DNA from: DASVFB01 sp963815965
GTDB lineage: Bacteria; Actinomycetota; Thermoleophilia; Gaiellales; Gaiellaceae
Direction: 5' to 3'
DNA length: 64,000 nucleotides
Assembly (NCBI GenBank): GCA_963815965.1
Contig: CAWFIT010000002.1
Location: forward strand, 166,015 to 230,014
The notes under the pieces were generated by a model. That model was not told the origin of the DNA. It searched no databases and worked only from the letters and a program-made list of their open reading frames with translations. Below, piece after piece: positions 32,191 to 40,918 of this stretch. Made by a program: the position numbers and the translations under genes. Position 1 is the stretch's first letter. Each line of letters starts with the position of its first letter.

Positions 32191-33111
32191 TTAGGCGAAC
32201 GGCTGCGGCGTCGCCGACGTCTTGGGGATCGCGACGCGCGCGATCGACGAGAAGGGCGACGGCTGACAGGCCTGGCAGATGTTCACGTCGCACGCGACGG
32301 AGAGGAAGACGAACGCTTCCTCCTTCGTGAAGCGCCACTCGTCGACGAGTGCACGCGCAGCCTCTTCGCTCGCGAGCTGCAGCGCCTCCCGCACGTCACC
32401 GCCCGAGGTCGCGTGTGTCACCCACGCGTGCGCGAGCTCGGTCACGGGCCACACCGCCTGCTTTCCCTTGAGGACGTCGAACCGCACGGTCACCTCGCCG
32501 GCGATCTCGACGCCCGTGCCGCAGATCTCTCCGTCGCCCATCGCTGCGTGCATGTCGCCGACCGCGAACATGCCGCCGGGCTGCCGCACAGGGAAGTAGA
32601 TCTTCGCGCCGCGCCCGTGGAGATGATTGTCGAGGTTGCCGCCGTGACGGCCTGCCCAGCCGTTTGCGATCTCCTCGCCGTCGGTCGCGACGCCGACGAC
32701 ACCCACCATCGGGCGCGCCTGGAACGTCACGCGCTCGTTCATCCGCACGGTGTCACCGTCGACGTCGAAGACGAACGTGACGGGCGACTCGACGTCGTCG
32801 ATCAGCTGGCCGAACTCGGGGATGATCGTCGCGAAGCCCTTCGGCCCGGGGCGCACATCGAGCACCTCGACCACGAGTGAGTCGCCTGGGTCGGCTCCTT
32901 TCACCGCGACCGGGCCGGTGGCGCTGTTCACGCGCGAGAAGTCGATCGCGGTGACGAGATCGTCCTCCGACTGGATCTGCCCGGTAAAGCAGTCGTTCGT
33001 CTCGAAGGTGACCACGGCACCCGGCTCGACCTCGAGCACCGGCTCGAGGTGAGGCCCGAAGCCCCAGATCACGTCGTCGCGCGAGACGCGGTGCTCGGTC
33101 GCTACCGCCAT
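32191..33111 (-). CDS. Acetamidase/formamidase family protein
   Basis: A 306-aa member of the FmdA_AmdA family, recognised from 'VSRDDVIWGFGPHLEPVL', 'VVTFETNDCFTGQI', 'VAVKGADPGDSLVVEVLDV', 'PGGMFAVGDMHAAMGDGEIC' and 'GGDVREALQLASEEAA'. The enzymes hydrolyse short amides to acid and ammonia with a bound zinc ion; Asp/His residues of the metal site are in the 'GDMHAAMGDGE' loop. The substrate here is uncertain. The gene is followed on the same strand, upstream in transcription, by the amidohydrolase at 33125, 13 bases apart. Confidence 0.88.
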   Translation of the reverse strand: MAVATEHRVSRDDVIWGFGPHLEPVLEVEPGAVVTFETNDCFTGQIQSEDDLVTAIDFSRVNSATGPVAVKGADPGDSLVVEVLDVRPGPKGFATIIPEFGQLIDDVESPVTFVFDVDGDTVRMNERVTFQARPMVGVVGVATDGEEIANGWAGRHGGNLDNHLHGRGAKIYFPVRQPGGMFAVGDMHAAMGDGEICGTGVEIAGEVTVRFDVLKGKQAVWPVTELAHAWVTHATSGGDVREALQLASEEAARALVDEWRFTKEEAFVFLSVACDVNICQACQPSPFSSIARVAIPKTSATPQPFA

Positions 33112-33124
33112 CGGCGCCGCGATC

Positions 33125-34660
33125 CTACTCCCACGGGGGCGGATTGAACACCCAGCGGCCGCCGGCCATCGTCGCGACGACCTCGCACCCGTCCAGGTTC
33201 TCGACAGGATCGGTCGAGAGGACGACGACGTCGGCGAGGTAGCCGGGCAGCAGCTTCCCGCGACGGCGCTCGTCGCCGCAGAGCCAGGCCGGTGTCACGC
33301 ACGTCGCCTCGAGCGCCTGCTCGACCGTCAGCGTCTGCTCCTCGTGCCATGCCGGGCGCTCGTCGATCGTCCGCAGCACGCCGGCGCGGACGCCTGCGAG
33401 TGGATCGAGCTCCTCGATCGGCGCGTCCGATCCGTTTGCGACGACGGCGCCCGACTCCCACAGCGAGCGGAACGCGTACGCGGCGCCCCTCTTGTCAGGC
33501 CAGAAGCGATCAGCGAGATCGCGGTCGGACGGCGCGTGCGAGAACTGCACCGACGCGGCGATGCCGAGCTGCGCAAACCGCGGCAGATCTTCCGGCGCTA
33601 GGCACTGAGCGTGCTCGATCCGCGGACGGAGCCCTTTCGGCGCCCATTCGTCGCGCGTCGCTTCGAATGCGTCGAGCGCGTCACGATTTGCGCGGTCGCC
33701 GATCGCGTGCACCGCGATGGGCCAGCCGATGCGCGCTCCGCGCCGCACGATCTGCTCCAGCTCCTCGCGACTCGTGATCTCGACACCCGAACCGTCGAGC
33801 ATCCGCGCGGTCTGCGAGCCGAGCGTCCCGTCCATGAACGCCTTCAGGTAGCCGGCACGCAGCCACTCGTCGCCGAGCCCGGCGCGGAAGTCGAGCGGCT
33901 CGAGCGCTTCGAGATAGTCGTGCGGGAGCGACTGCCACACGCGCAGGTTGAGGACGCCCTCCTCGCGCAGCTGCTGGAAGAGGCGGAGGTCGCCGAGCCA
34001 GCCGTCCTTGTCGTGCACGGAGGTCACGCCGCGCGAGACCGCGAGCTTGATTCCCGCGCGCATCGCGTCGAGACGCTCGTCGTCGCCGATCTGAGCGAAC
34101 ACGAAGCGCCGACGGAACTCCCACGCCGACTCCTCTCGCAGCACTCCCGTCGGCTCGCCGCCGTCGTCGAGCTCGACGACGCCGCCGGGAACCTGGAGGT
34201 CGCCGTCGGCGGCCGCGAGCGCCGCGGAATTGAGCCAGAGCGAGTGCCCGTCCTTCGCCATCAGCGCAGCAGGCGTGTCGCCTGTTACGGCGTCGAGGTC
34301 GCGCTTCGTCGGGTCGACGGACGGCTGCCATTCGCCGCTCCGCCAGCCGGTGCCGCGGATCCATCGTCCGGAAGGCGTCTCGTGCACGGCGGCCGCGATG
34401 CGCGCGACCGCTTCCTCGAGCGAGCGCGTTCCCTCGAGCCGGACCTGCCGTTGCGCGAGCGACCACTGCAGAAAGTGCACGTGCGCGTCGGTGAAGCCGG
34501 GTAGGGCGCACCGCCCGCCGAGATCCACGACCTCGGGCGATGCGAGCGCCGTCTCGTGCGTGCCGACGCCGCCGGCGATCCGGTCTCCGGCGATCGCGAG
34601 CGCGCGCGCGACGGGCAGCGACGGGTCCAGCGTGCGGATGACGCCGTTCTCGAAGATCAC
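33125..34660 (-). CDS. YtcJ-like amidohydrolase
   Basis: A 511-aa metal-dependent hydrolase of the YtcJ branch. The N-terminal beta sandwich ('FENGVIRTLDPSLP') leads to the barrel with 'CALPGFTDAHVHFLQW' (HxH), 'GVTSVHDKDGWLG', 'IAVHAIGDRANRDALDAFE', 'RPRIEHAQCL' and 'VANGSDAPIEELDPL'. Substrates of this group are diverse amides or imides. GTG at 34660 is chosen because the domain begins there. The gene is divergent from DUF2182 with 17 bases between starts, and the amidase gene follows. Confidence 0.87.
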   Translation of the reverse strand: MIFENGVIRTLDPSLPVARALAIAGDRIAGGVGTHETALASPEVVDLGGRCALPGFTDAHVHFLQWSLAQRQVRLEGTRSLEEAVARIAAAVHETPSGRWIRGTGWRSGEWQPSVDPTKRDLDAVTGDTPAALMAKDGHSLWLNSAALAAADGDLQVPGGVVELDDGGEPTGVLREESAWEFRRRFVFAQIGDDERLDAMRAGIKLAVSRGVTSVHDKDGWLGDLRLFQQLREEGVLNLRVWQSLPHDYLEALEPLDFRAGLGDEWLRAGYLKAFMDGTLGSQTARMLDGSGVEITSREELEQIVRRGARIGWPIAVHAIGDRANRDALDAFEATRDEWAPKGLRPRIEHAQCLAPEDLPRFAQLGIAASVQFSHAPSDRDLADRFWPDKRGAAYAFRSLWESGAVVANGSDAPIEELDPLAGVRAGVLRTIDERPAWHEEQTLTVEQALEATCVTPAWLCGDERRRGKLLPGYLADVVVLSTDPVENLDGCEVVATMAGGRWVFNPPPWE

Positions 34661-34677
34661 GGTGCGAGAATCTAGCG

Positions 34678-35199
34678 ATGACGATGTTTCTCGGCGGCTG
34701 GGCCGTGATGCTGGGTGTCGGCATGCTCCCCGGAACGCTGCCCGTGACGAGGATGGTCGCCGCGGCGCGCGGGCCTTTCCAGACGATCCCGTTCGTCGCC
34801 GGCTACCTGTCGGTCTGGCTGCTGATCGGCGTGATCGGCTACGTCGTCCTGTCGCCGTTCGCACCCGCGGTGCGCTGGGCAGGCGCCGGCGTGACCCTCG
34901 CAGCCGCGGCCGCGTATGAGCTCTCGCCGTTGAAGGACGCTTGTCTGCGCCGCTGTCGCTCGCCGCTCCGCGTGCTGCTGTGCCCGTCGCTCACCGGTGG
35001 TGTGCGGCACGGCTTCGACTGCGCGGGGTGTTGCGCGTTCCTGATGACGGTGATGGTGGCCCTCGGGCTGATGAGCCTCGCTTGGGTCGGCCTGCTCGCC
35101 GGCGTTGTGTTCGTGCAGAAGGCGGCTCCGCTCGGTGAGCGCTCTCCGCACGTGCTTGCATCCGCACTCGTGATCGCGGCGGTGGCGACGTGGATCTGA
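34678..35199 (+). CDS. DUF2182 family membrane protein
   Basis: A 173-aa integral membrane protein with about five helices. It holds the family features 'LGGWAVMLGVGMLPGTLPV', 'YELSPLKDACLRRCRSPL' and 'GGVRHGFDCAGCCAFLM', whose clustered cysteines suggest metal binding. Its gene overlaps a DUF1326 gene by ten bases, a pairing seen in other bacteria, so the two products probably work together. The function is unknown. Confidence 0.88.
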   Translation: MTMFLGGWAVMLGVGMLPGTLPVTRMVAAARGPFQTIPFVAGYLSVWLLIGVIGYVVLSPFAPAVRWAGAGVTLAAAAAYELSPLKDACLRRCRSPLRVLLCPSLTGGVRHGFDCAGCCAFLMTVMVALGLMSLAWVGLLAGVVFVQKAAPLGERSPHVLASALVIAAVATWI

Positions 35200-35792
35200 C
35201 CCCGTGGCATGTCCAGGGCGAGTACCTCGAGTCGTGCAACTGCGAGGCGATCTGCCCTTGCCGGATGATCGGAGGCACGCCGGGCGGGCGCTCGACCTAC
35301 GGCGAGTGCTTCGGTCTGCTCAGCTGGCACATCGAACGCGGCTCGGCGCGAACGATGGGGCTCGGCGGCCTGAACGTTGCACTGGCGTGCCGCTACCACG
35401 ACGACGAGCCCGGCTCGCCGTGGTCGATCGTTCTCTACGTCGACGAGCGCGCCGACGCGGAACAGCGTTCAGCGCTTGAGGCGATCTTCCTGGGCGCCGC
35501 GGGCGGCGAGCGCATCCTCCGCCTCCCGTGGGTGCGCAAGCCGAGGTCCGTCCTCGACGTCCGCACGTCCCGCATCGACTTCAACGGCGAGTCGGTTCGA
35601 GTGTCGGAGCGCGCCAGTATCCGCGCGTCGCGACGCGTGGACGACCAGGACGACGTGCGCTGCGCCATCCCCGGCTACGAGGAGCAGGGGTATGAGCTCT
35701 ACGCCGACGAGTTGGCCGTCCACGACGAGCCATACGACTACGCGCTCACGGGCAACTGCGCCTACCGGAGCCTCTTCCACTACTCGGGCTGA
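35190..35792 (+). CDS. DUF1326 domain-containing protein
   Basis: A 200-aa soluble protein with 'YLESCNCEAICPCRMIGG' (three cysteines in CxCx3CxC spacing), 'GLSLNVALACRYHDDE'-like strand order, and 'TGNCAYRSLFHYSG' at the C-terminus. It resembles the partner of DUF2182 membrane proteins. Conserved cysteines suggest a metal centre. It begins on GTG inside the DUF2182 gene. Confidence 0.87.
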   Translation: MDLTPWHVQGEYLESCNCEAICPCRMIGGTPGGRSTYGECFGLLSWHIERGSARTMGLGGLNVALACRYHDDEPGSPWSIVLYVDERADAEQRSALEAIFLGAAGGERILRLPWVRKPRSVLDVRTSRIDFNGESVRVSERASIRASRRVDDQDDVRCAIPGYEEQGYELYADELAVHDEPYDYALTGNCAYRSLFHYSG

Positions 35793-35805
35793 GCGCATTC
35801 GAGGG

Positions 35806-36219
35806 CTAGCGGACGGTCACCGCCAACCTGAGCACGTTGTCCTCACCGACGGTCTTGACACCGTTCATGTAGTCCTCGCCGGCCTTCGTCGCGAACTTGT
35901 AGACCCCGGCCTTCGTGAACCGGAAGCTCGTCGTTGCGCCCGCATGGTTCATGTTCGCGGTCTTCGGCAGGCTGAGCGACGGTCCCGAGAGCCGAACGAG
36001 CTTGTGCGGCATCACGTCGTTGTTGACGATGGTGAGCGTCGCGCCTTTTGCGACGACGATCGATTGCGACGGGTTGTAGGCGCCTCCGTTGAAGGCCCAT
36101 GAATGGCAACCACGCGTCTGGTGTCGGATGGTCAGCTTCGCCGTCGTCCCGCTGCTGGCGGGTGCGGCGACGAGGAGTGCGGTGCCTGCGGCGGCGAGGA
36201 TGAGAACGATCCGGTTCAT
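35806..36219 (-). CDS. Secreted cupredoxin-like protein
   Basis: A 137-aa protein with a signal peptide ('IVLILAAAGTALLVAAPASS') and a plastocyanin-like fold ('LTIRHQTRGCHSWAFNGG', 'GATLTIVNNDVMPHKLVRLS', 'TTSFRFTKAGVYKFATKAGE'). A histidine follows the 'NNDVMPHK' strand as in copper sites, but the usual C-terminal Cys-His-Met loop is absent (it reads 'KAGEDYMNGVKTV'), so copper binding is uncertain. AAGGAG at 36226-36231 (minus strand) is a good ribosome site. Confidence 0.75.
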   Translation of the reverse strand: MNRIVLILAAAGTALLVAAPASSGTTAKLTIRHQTRGCHSWAFNGGAYNPSQSIVVAKGATLTIVNNDVMPHKLVRLSGPSLSLPKTANMNHAGATTSFRFTKAGVYKFATKAGEDYMNGVKTVGEDNVLRLAVTVR

Positions 36220-36390
36220 GAAGGACTCCTTTTTCGTTCACCAGAGAGTGGCGGCTGTAAGGGCGCGGTGGATCAGGCGTCCCGCTGAACCGGAGTCGGT
36301 AGTTCCCCGCGTTTGCGCCGAGACCGGGCGAATGTTGCGGTCCGGATAGCGGCCTTTTCCGCAGGAGTTTTCGGGATTAGGGTCGTCCGC

Positions 36391-36759
36391 ATGAGTGACG
36401 ACTACTTCCGGATGTTCGGCAACGAAGCGGACGCCAAGGAGGTCGCGGCGGGCGAGGCGATCTTCCGAGCAGGCGATCCTGCCGACTGTTTCTACGTCGT
36501 CGGCAAGGGCTCGGTGCTGATCCACGACGGAGCTCGCGAGATCGAGACCGTGGGCGAAGGCGGCATCTTCGGCGAGCTCGCACTCGTCGACGGCCGGGCG
36601 CGCAGCGCGACCGCCACCGCCGTCGGCGAGACGACGGTCGTCCCGGTCGACGAGCGTCGCTTCCAGCGCTGCGTGATGCAGACGCCGTACTTCGCGCAGG
36701 CGGTCATGCGGGTCATGGCGGAGCGTCTGCGCCGAAACGGGGGACAGCCCGGAGGCTAG
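36391..36759 (+). CDS. Single cyclic-nucleotide-binding domain protein
   Basis: A 122-aa protein that is only a cNMP-binding beta roll: 'EVAAGEAIFRAGDPADCFYV', 'ETVGEGGIFGELALVDGRAR' (phosphate-binding cassette with Gly-Glu-Leu-Ala and Arg), and a C-terminal helix. It has no DNA-binding domain, unlike Crp. It may bind cAMP or c-di-GMP and act on a partner. The ATG at 36391 gives the domain directly; the gap upstream (36220-36390) holds the divergent promoters of this gene and the cupredoxin. Confidence 0.82.
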   Translation: MSDDYFRMFGNEADAKEVAAGEAIFRAGDPADCFYVVGKGSVLIHDGAREIETVGEGGIFGELALVDGRARSATATAVGETTVVPVDERRFQRCVMQTPYFAQAVMRVMAERLRRNGGQPGG

Positions 36760-36768
36760 GCTTCGCGG

Positions 36769-37950
36769 GTGCCTCAGGACCCGCTGACTCCGGAGCAGCG
36801 CGAGATCCGCGACCTCGTGCGCGACCTCGCGCGTGAGCGGATCGCGCCGCGCGCGGCCGAGATCGACAAGAGCGCCGAGTTCCCGTGGGACGTCGTCGAG
36901 CTTTACCGCGAGAACGAGATCTTCGGGATCCTTTTCGACGAGGAGTACGGCGGGATCGGCGCCTCGGCGCTGATGGCGCTGGTGGCGATCGAGGAGGTCT
37001 CGAAGGTCTGCGCGACGAGCGGTCTGATCATCGCGGTGCAGGAGCTCGGGTCGCTCGGGCTCAAGCTCGCGGGCAACAACGAGCAGAAGCAGCGCTACCT
37101 GCCGAGGCTCGCGTCGGGCGAGTCGCTCGCCGCGTACGCGCTGACCGAACCGGGCTCCGGCTCCGACTCCGCAGCAATGCGCACGACCGCGCGGCGCGAC
37201 GGCGACGACTACGTCCTCGACGGCGGGAAGCGTTTCATCACGAACGCGGGAGTCGCGGACCTCTACACCGTGTTCGCGAAGACGGACGCCGACGCCGGTC
37301 ACTCCGGAACGTCAGCGTTCGTCGTCGAAGCGGATTCGCCCGGCTTCGAGGTCGGACGCATCGAGCCGAAGATGGGCATCAAGGGCTCGACGACAGGCGA
37401 GATCTTCTTCAATGACTGCCGCGTCCCAGCGGCGAACCTTCTCGGCGAGGAGGGCGACGGCTTCAGGATCGCGATGCGGATCCTCGACCGGTCGCGCCCG
37501 GGTATCGGCGCACAGGGTCTCGGGCTCGCGCAGGGCGCCACCGATTACGCCCTCGAGTACGCGAAGTCGCGCGAGACGATGGGCAAGCCGATCGGCGAGC
37601 ACCAGTTGATCGCGGGGATGCTCGCCGACATGGAGACGAGGTGCGAAGCCGCGCGCGGCCTCCTCTACAAGTGCGGCCAGTTGATCGACGACGGCGCCGA
37701 GGGCGCGGAGCTGACGAAGATCTCCGCGATGGCGAAGCTCTACTGCAGCGACGTCGCGATGGACGTCACGACTGACGCCGTGCAGATCCTCGGCGGCTAC
37801 GGCTATATCCAGGAGTACCCGGTCGAGCGCATGATGCGCGACGCAAAGATCACCCAGATCTACGAGGGCACGAACCAGATTCAGCGACTCGTGATTGCGC
37901 GCGAGATGCTGAAGGAGAACCGTGCCTTCCTGCTCGCGGGCGTCGGCTGA
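36769..37950 (+). CDS. Acyl-CoA dehydrogenase
   Basis: A 393-aa FAD enzyme that makes a 2,3-double bond in acyl-CoAs. Signatures: 'YALTEPGSGSDSAAMRTTAR' (substrate/FAD motif), 'FITNAGVADLYTVFAKT', 'GIGAQGLGLAQGATDYALEY', 'QILGGYGYIQEYPVERMMRD' and 'IYEGTNQIQRLVIAREML', with the catalytic Glu in 'YEGTNQ'. Closest to the short-chain/branched acyl group. GTG start, nine bases after the cNMP-binding gene. Confidence 0.94.
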   Translation: MPQDPLTPEQREIRDLVRDLARERIAPRAAEIDKSAEFPWDVVELYRENEIFGILFDEEYGGIGASALMALVAIEEVSKVCATSGLIIAVQELGSLGLKLAGNNEQKQRYLPRLASGESLAAYALTEPGSGSDSAAMRTTARRDGDDYVLDGGKRFITNAGVADLYTVFAKTDADAGHSGTSAFVVEADSPGFEVGRIEPKMGIKGSTTGEIFFNDCRVPAANLLGEEGDGFRIAMRILDRSRPGIGAQGLGLAQGATDYALEYAKSRETMGKPIGEHQLIAGMLADMETRCEAARGLLYKCGQLIDDGAEGAELTKISAMAKLYCSDVAMDVTTDAVQILGGYGYIQEYPVERMMRDAKITQIYEGTNQIQRLVIAREMLKENRAFLLAGVG

Positions 37951-37952
37951 GT

Positions 37953-38020
37953 GTGGTCACGGCCGTGAGTCCGTTCCTGTTCGGCCGGTGAAAACCAAGC
38001 GTACTTGCGGCCGTGACCAC
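37953..38020. promoter_or_regulatory. 13-bp inverted repeat around the start of the first methyltransferase
   Basis: GTGGTCACGGCCG (37953-37965) is exactly inverted at 38008-38020, CGGCCGTGACCAC, 42 bases apart. The left copy contains the self-palindrome TCACGGCCGTGA (37957-37968), and the right copy overlaps the GTG start codon (38013). It could be a double operator, or a hairpin that hides the start. Confidence 0.5.
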
Positions 38021-38729
38021 TGAGCAATCCCGCAGCTTTCATCGCGCGGCGGTCGAGTACGACCGGGGACGACCGGGCTGGCCGCCTGCCGTCCTCGACC
38101 TGCTGCCGGTCCCCGCGGATGCGACGGTTCTCGACCTAGGTGCCGGGACCGGAAAGCTCACTTGCGTGCTGGCCGATCGCTACGACCACGTGATCGCGGT
38201 CGAGCCGCTCGACGAGCTGCGGGAGATTCTCGCCGAGCGCGTTCCTGCCGCCGACGTGCGAGCCGGTGCGGCAGAGAGCATTCCTGTCGACGACGCCGAG
38301 GCCGACGCGGTGTTCGCGGGTCAGTCGTTCCACTGGTTTGCGAACGACAAGGCCGTCGCAGAGATCGCGCGCGTGCTGCGTCCGGGCGGCGTGCTCGCGC
38401 TGATGTGGAACCACGCGGACGGCGAGTCTCCGCTGCCCGACGCGTATCGACGGCGCCTCGCGGCGCTCCACGACGAGCGCCGGCCCGAGCCGATCGACGA
38501 GGACATCCTCAGGCGGTTTCCGTTCGGCGAAGAGCACGAAGCGTCGGTCGCACACGAGCAGGTCTCGAGCCGGGAGGACGTCCTCGCCTTCGCAGCCTCG
38601 GTGAGCTGGATCGCGAGTCGCGACGATCGCGCGCAGGTGCTCGACGAGCTCGCGGCGCTCCTTCCGCCCGGCGACTATGCCTTCCCGATGCAGACCGAAG
38701 TGACGTGGGCGATTCGCCGCTCCGACTGA
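38013..38729 (+). CDS. Class I SAM-dependent methyltransferase, tandem copy 1
   Basis: A 238-aa enzyme with motif I 'VLDLGAGTGKLTCVLADRYD', 'VIAVEPLDELREILAERVP', 'AESIPVDDAEADAVFAGQSF' and 'HWFANDKAVAEIARVLRPGG'. Its order and sequence match the second copy that follows. The acceptor cannot be inferred. The GTG start lies in the inverted repeat; the last 25 bases overlap copy 2. Confidence 0.85.
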   Translation: MTTEQSRSFHRAAVEYDRGRPGWPPAVLDLLPVPADATVLDLGAGTGKLTCVLADRYDHVIAVEPLDELREILAERVPAADVRAGAAESIPVDDAEADAVFAGQSFHWFANDKAVAEIARVLRPGGVLALMWNHADGESPLPDAYRRRLAALHDERRPEPIDEDILRRFPFGEEHEASVAHEQVSSREDVLAFAASVSWIASRDDRAQVLDELAALLPPGDYAFPMQTEVTWAIRRSD

Positions 38730-39433
38730 GCTTCGGCAACGTCGCCGAGACGTACCACCGCGTCCGGCCGCCCTACTCGCAGGAGGCGCTCGACCGAGCG
38801 CAGGCCGCGCTCGAGCTCAGCACGGATGCGCTCGTGCTCGATCTCGCAGCGGGAACGGGCCGGCTGACCCACGAGCTTGCGCGTCGCTTCACGCAGGTGA
38901 TCGCCGTCGAGCCGAACGACGCCATGCGCGCGCTCATCCGGGACGGAGACGTTCGCTCCGGCGCGGCCGAGGCGATTCCCCTGGAGGACGCGAGTGTCGA
39001 CGCGGTCTTCGTCGGCGAGGCGTTCCACTGGTTCGACCCGAGCGCCGCGATTCCCGAGGTCGCGCGTGTGCTTCGTCGCCGCGGCGGGCTAGCGATCATC
39101 CACGTGCACTGGTGGGAGACCGAGCCGCCGCTTCCCGAATACGCGCTGGAGCTCCTGAGCGAGCCGTGGCTTCGCTTCAGCGCCCAGCGCAATCCGCCGT
39201 GGGACGGCGCTTTTGACGTCACGCCGTTCGAGCCGCTGCGCTACGAGCGGTTCGAGGATGCGATCGACGTCTCGCCAGACGCGCTGCTCGAGCTCTACTC
39301 CACGACGAGTTCAATGGCAGCCCTTCAGCACGATGAGCGGGCCGCGTTGATCGCCCGCGTGCGGCCCCTCCTCGATCGCGACTACCGGCTGCCGATCAAG
39401 CACGAGCTGGCCTGGACGCGACTCGCGGGATGA
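38705..39433 (+). CDS. Class I SAM-dependent methyltransferase, tandem copy 2
   Basis: A 242-aa paralogue of the previous gene: 'VLDLAAGTGRLTHELARRFT', 'VIAVEPNDAMRALIRDGD', 'AEAIPLEDASVDAVFVGEAF', 'HWFDPSAAIPEVARVLRRRG'. It begins on GTG 38705, in another frame inside copy 1, and ends by ATGA overlap with the flavoprotein gene. Tandem duplication followed by divergence is the likely origin. Confidence 0.84.
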   Translation: MGDSPLRLSFGNVAETYHRVRPPYSQEALDRAQAALELSTDALVLDLAAGTGRLTHELARRFTQVIAVEPNDAMRALIRDGDVRSGAAEAIPLEDASVDAVFVGEAFHWFDPSAAIPEVARVLRRRGGLAIIHVHWWETEPPLPEYALELLSEPWLRFSAQRNPPWDGAFDVTPFEPLRYERFEDAIDVSPDALLELYSTTSSMAALQHDERAALIARVRPLLDRDYRLPIKHELAWTRLAG

Positions 39434-40782
39434 AACGCGCGGCTGTCATCGGCGCCGGCCCGAACGGGCTCGCGGGCGCGATCACGCTCGCGGAGGCCGG
39501 CTTCGACGTGACGGTGCACGAGGCTGCTGCGACCGCCGGCGGCGGCTGCCGGACCGCCGAGCTGACGCTGCCGGGCTTCCGCCATGACGTCTGCGCTGCG
39601 GTGCTGCCGCTCGCGCGGCGATCTCCAGCGTTCGCACGGCTCGAGCTCGAGTGGATCGATCCGCCGATTCCCGCAGCGCACGCACTGGACGGCGATTCCG
39701 TCACGCTCGAGCGCGTGCTCCAGGACACCGCCTACGGCCTCGGCGCGGACGCCCAGAACTATCGCGCGCTTGTCGAGCCGTTCGTGCGCGCGTGGCCGAA
39801 GCGCTGGTCGCGCTGGGACGTGTTTCGCCTGCGGCCGTCGCTCGTCCGGGGGCTGCTCAGCGCGCGTGCGATCGCGCGCCTCTTCACCACCGAACGCGCA
39901 CGCGCGCTCTTCGCCGGCAACGCGGCGCACTCCGCCGTTCCGCTCGAACGCGCTGGGAGCGCGGGCTTCGGCTTCGTGCTCACCGCGGCGGCGCATGTCG
40001 ACGGCTGGGCGTTTCTCCGCGGCGGATCGCAGACGCTCGTCGACGCGCTTGCGGCGCGCCTGTCGTCGCTCGGCGGCGAGATCGTCACGTCGAGCACCGT
40101 CGACGAGTTGCCGCGTGCCGACGTCGTCCTCTGCGACCTCGCACCGCGAGAGTTCGCCCGCATCGCGGGCCTGACCGACTACGCGCCTTCGTTCCGGCGG
40201 GCACCCGGCGCGTTCAAGCTCGACTGGGCGCTCGACGGCCCGATTCCGTGGGCGAGTCAAGCCAGCGGCCGCGCGGGCACGGTGCACCTCGGTGGGCGCT
40301 TCGCCGAGATCGCCGACTCTGAACGCGCGCCGTGGGAAGGACGCGCGCCCGGCGCGAGGCCGTTCGTGATCCTGACCCAGCCGAGTCTCTTCGACTCGTC
40401 GCGCGCGCCGAACGGCAAGCACACGGCATGGGCGTACTGCCACGTGCCGACAGGTTGGGACGGCGACGCCACCGAAGCGATCGAGAGCCAGGTCGAGCGC
40501 TTCGCGCCCGGGTTCCGCAAGTTGATCCTCGCGCGTCACGTCCTGACGCCGCGCGACTTCGAGGCGTACAACCGAAACGACGTCGGCGGCGACGTCGTCG
40601 GCGGCGCGAACACGTTGCGTCAGCTCATTGCCCGTCCAACCCTGCGGGCCCTGCCGTGGCGAACGCCACTGCGAGGCGTCTACTTGTGCTCGGCGTCGAC
40701 GCCGCCGGGCGGCGGTGTTCACGGTCTCTGCGGCTTGGCGGCCGCGCGCGTCGCGCTGCGCGACCTGGCGTTTGATCAGTAG
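39430..40782 (+). CDS. Phytoene desaturase-like FAD oxidoreductase
   Basis: A 450-aa amine-oxidase/CrtI-type flavoprotein. The N-terminal loop is 'AAVIGAGPNGLAGAITLAEA', with 'VHEAAATAGGGCRTAELTLP' after it, and the C-terminal FAD contact is 'GVYLCSASTPPGGGVHGLCG'. The chain also has 'HVDGWAFLRGGSQTLVDAL', typical of the family. It may desaturate or isomerise a lipid. Translation is coupled to the methyltransferase upstream (ATGA), suggesting a modification pathway. The end overlaps the opposing lipoprotein gene by seven bases. Confidence 0.85.
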   Translation: MKRAAVIGAGPNGLAGAITLAEAGFDVTVHEAAATAGGGCRTAELTLPGFRHDVCAAVLPLARRSPAFARLELEWIDPPIPAAHALDGDSVTLERVLQDTAYGLGADAQNYRALVEPFVRAWPKRWSRWDVFRLRPSLVRGLLSARAIARLFTTERARALFAGNAAHSAVPLERAGSAGFGFVLTAAAHVDGWAFLRGGSQTLVDALAARLSSLGGEIVTSSTVDELPRADVVLCDLAPREFARIAGLTDYAPSFRRAPGAFKLDWALDGPIPWASQASGRAGTVHLGGRFAEIADSERAPWEGRAPGARPFVILTQPSLFDSSRAPNGKHTAWAYCHVPTGWDGDATEAIESQVERFAPGFRKLILARHVLTPRDFEAYNRNDVGGDVVGGANTLRQLIARPTLRALPWRTPLRGVYLCSASTPPGGGVHGLCGLAAARVALRDLAFDQ

Positions 40783-40910
40783 CCGGACGTCGTCGTCGTT
40801 CCGCCGCCGGGCGTCGTCTTCGTGTTGCCGCCGCCGCCGTAGCCGCCGCAGCCCGCGGCGACAAGCACGACGACTGCGAAACACGCGGCGAGCATGATGC
40901 GGAACTTCAT
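40776..40910 (-). CDS. Tiny lipoprotein (44 aa)
   Basis: Signal peptide and lipobox ('FAVVVLVAAGC') lead to a Gly/Thr-rich tail of 24 residues ('CGGYGGGGNTKTTPGGG'). It would be a surface-tethered small peptide. Starts on ATG eight bases after the secreted protein gene's stop, on the same strand, so it is probably in the same transcript. Confidence 0.6.
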   Translation of the reverse strand: MKFRIMLAACFAVVVLVAAGCGGYGGGGNTKTTPGGGTTTTSGY

Positions 40911-40918
40911 GTTCAGAT

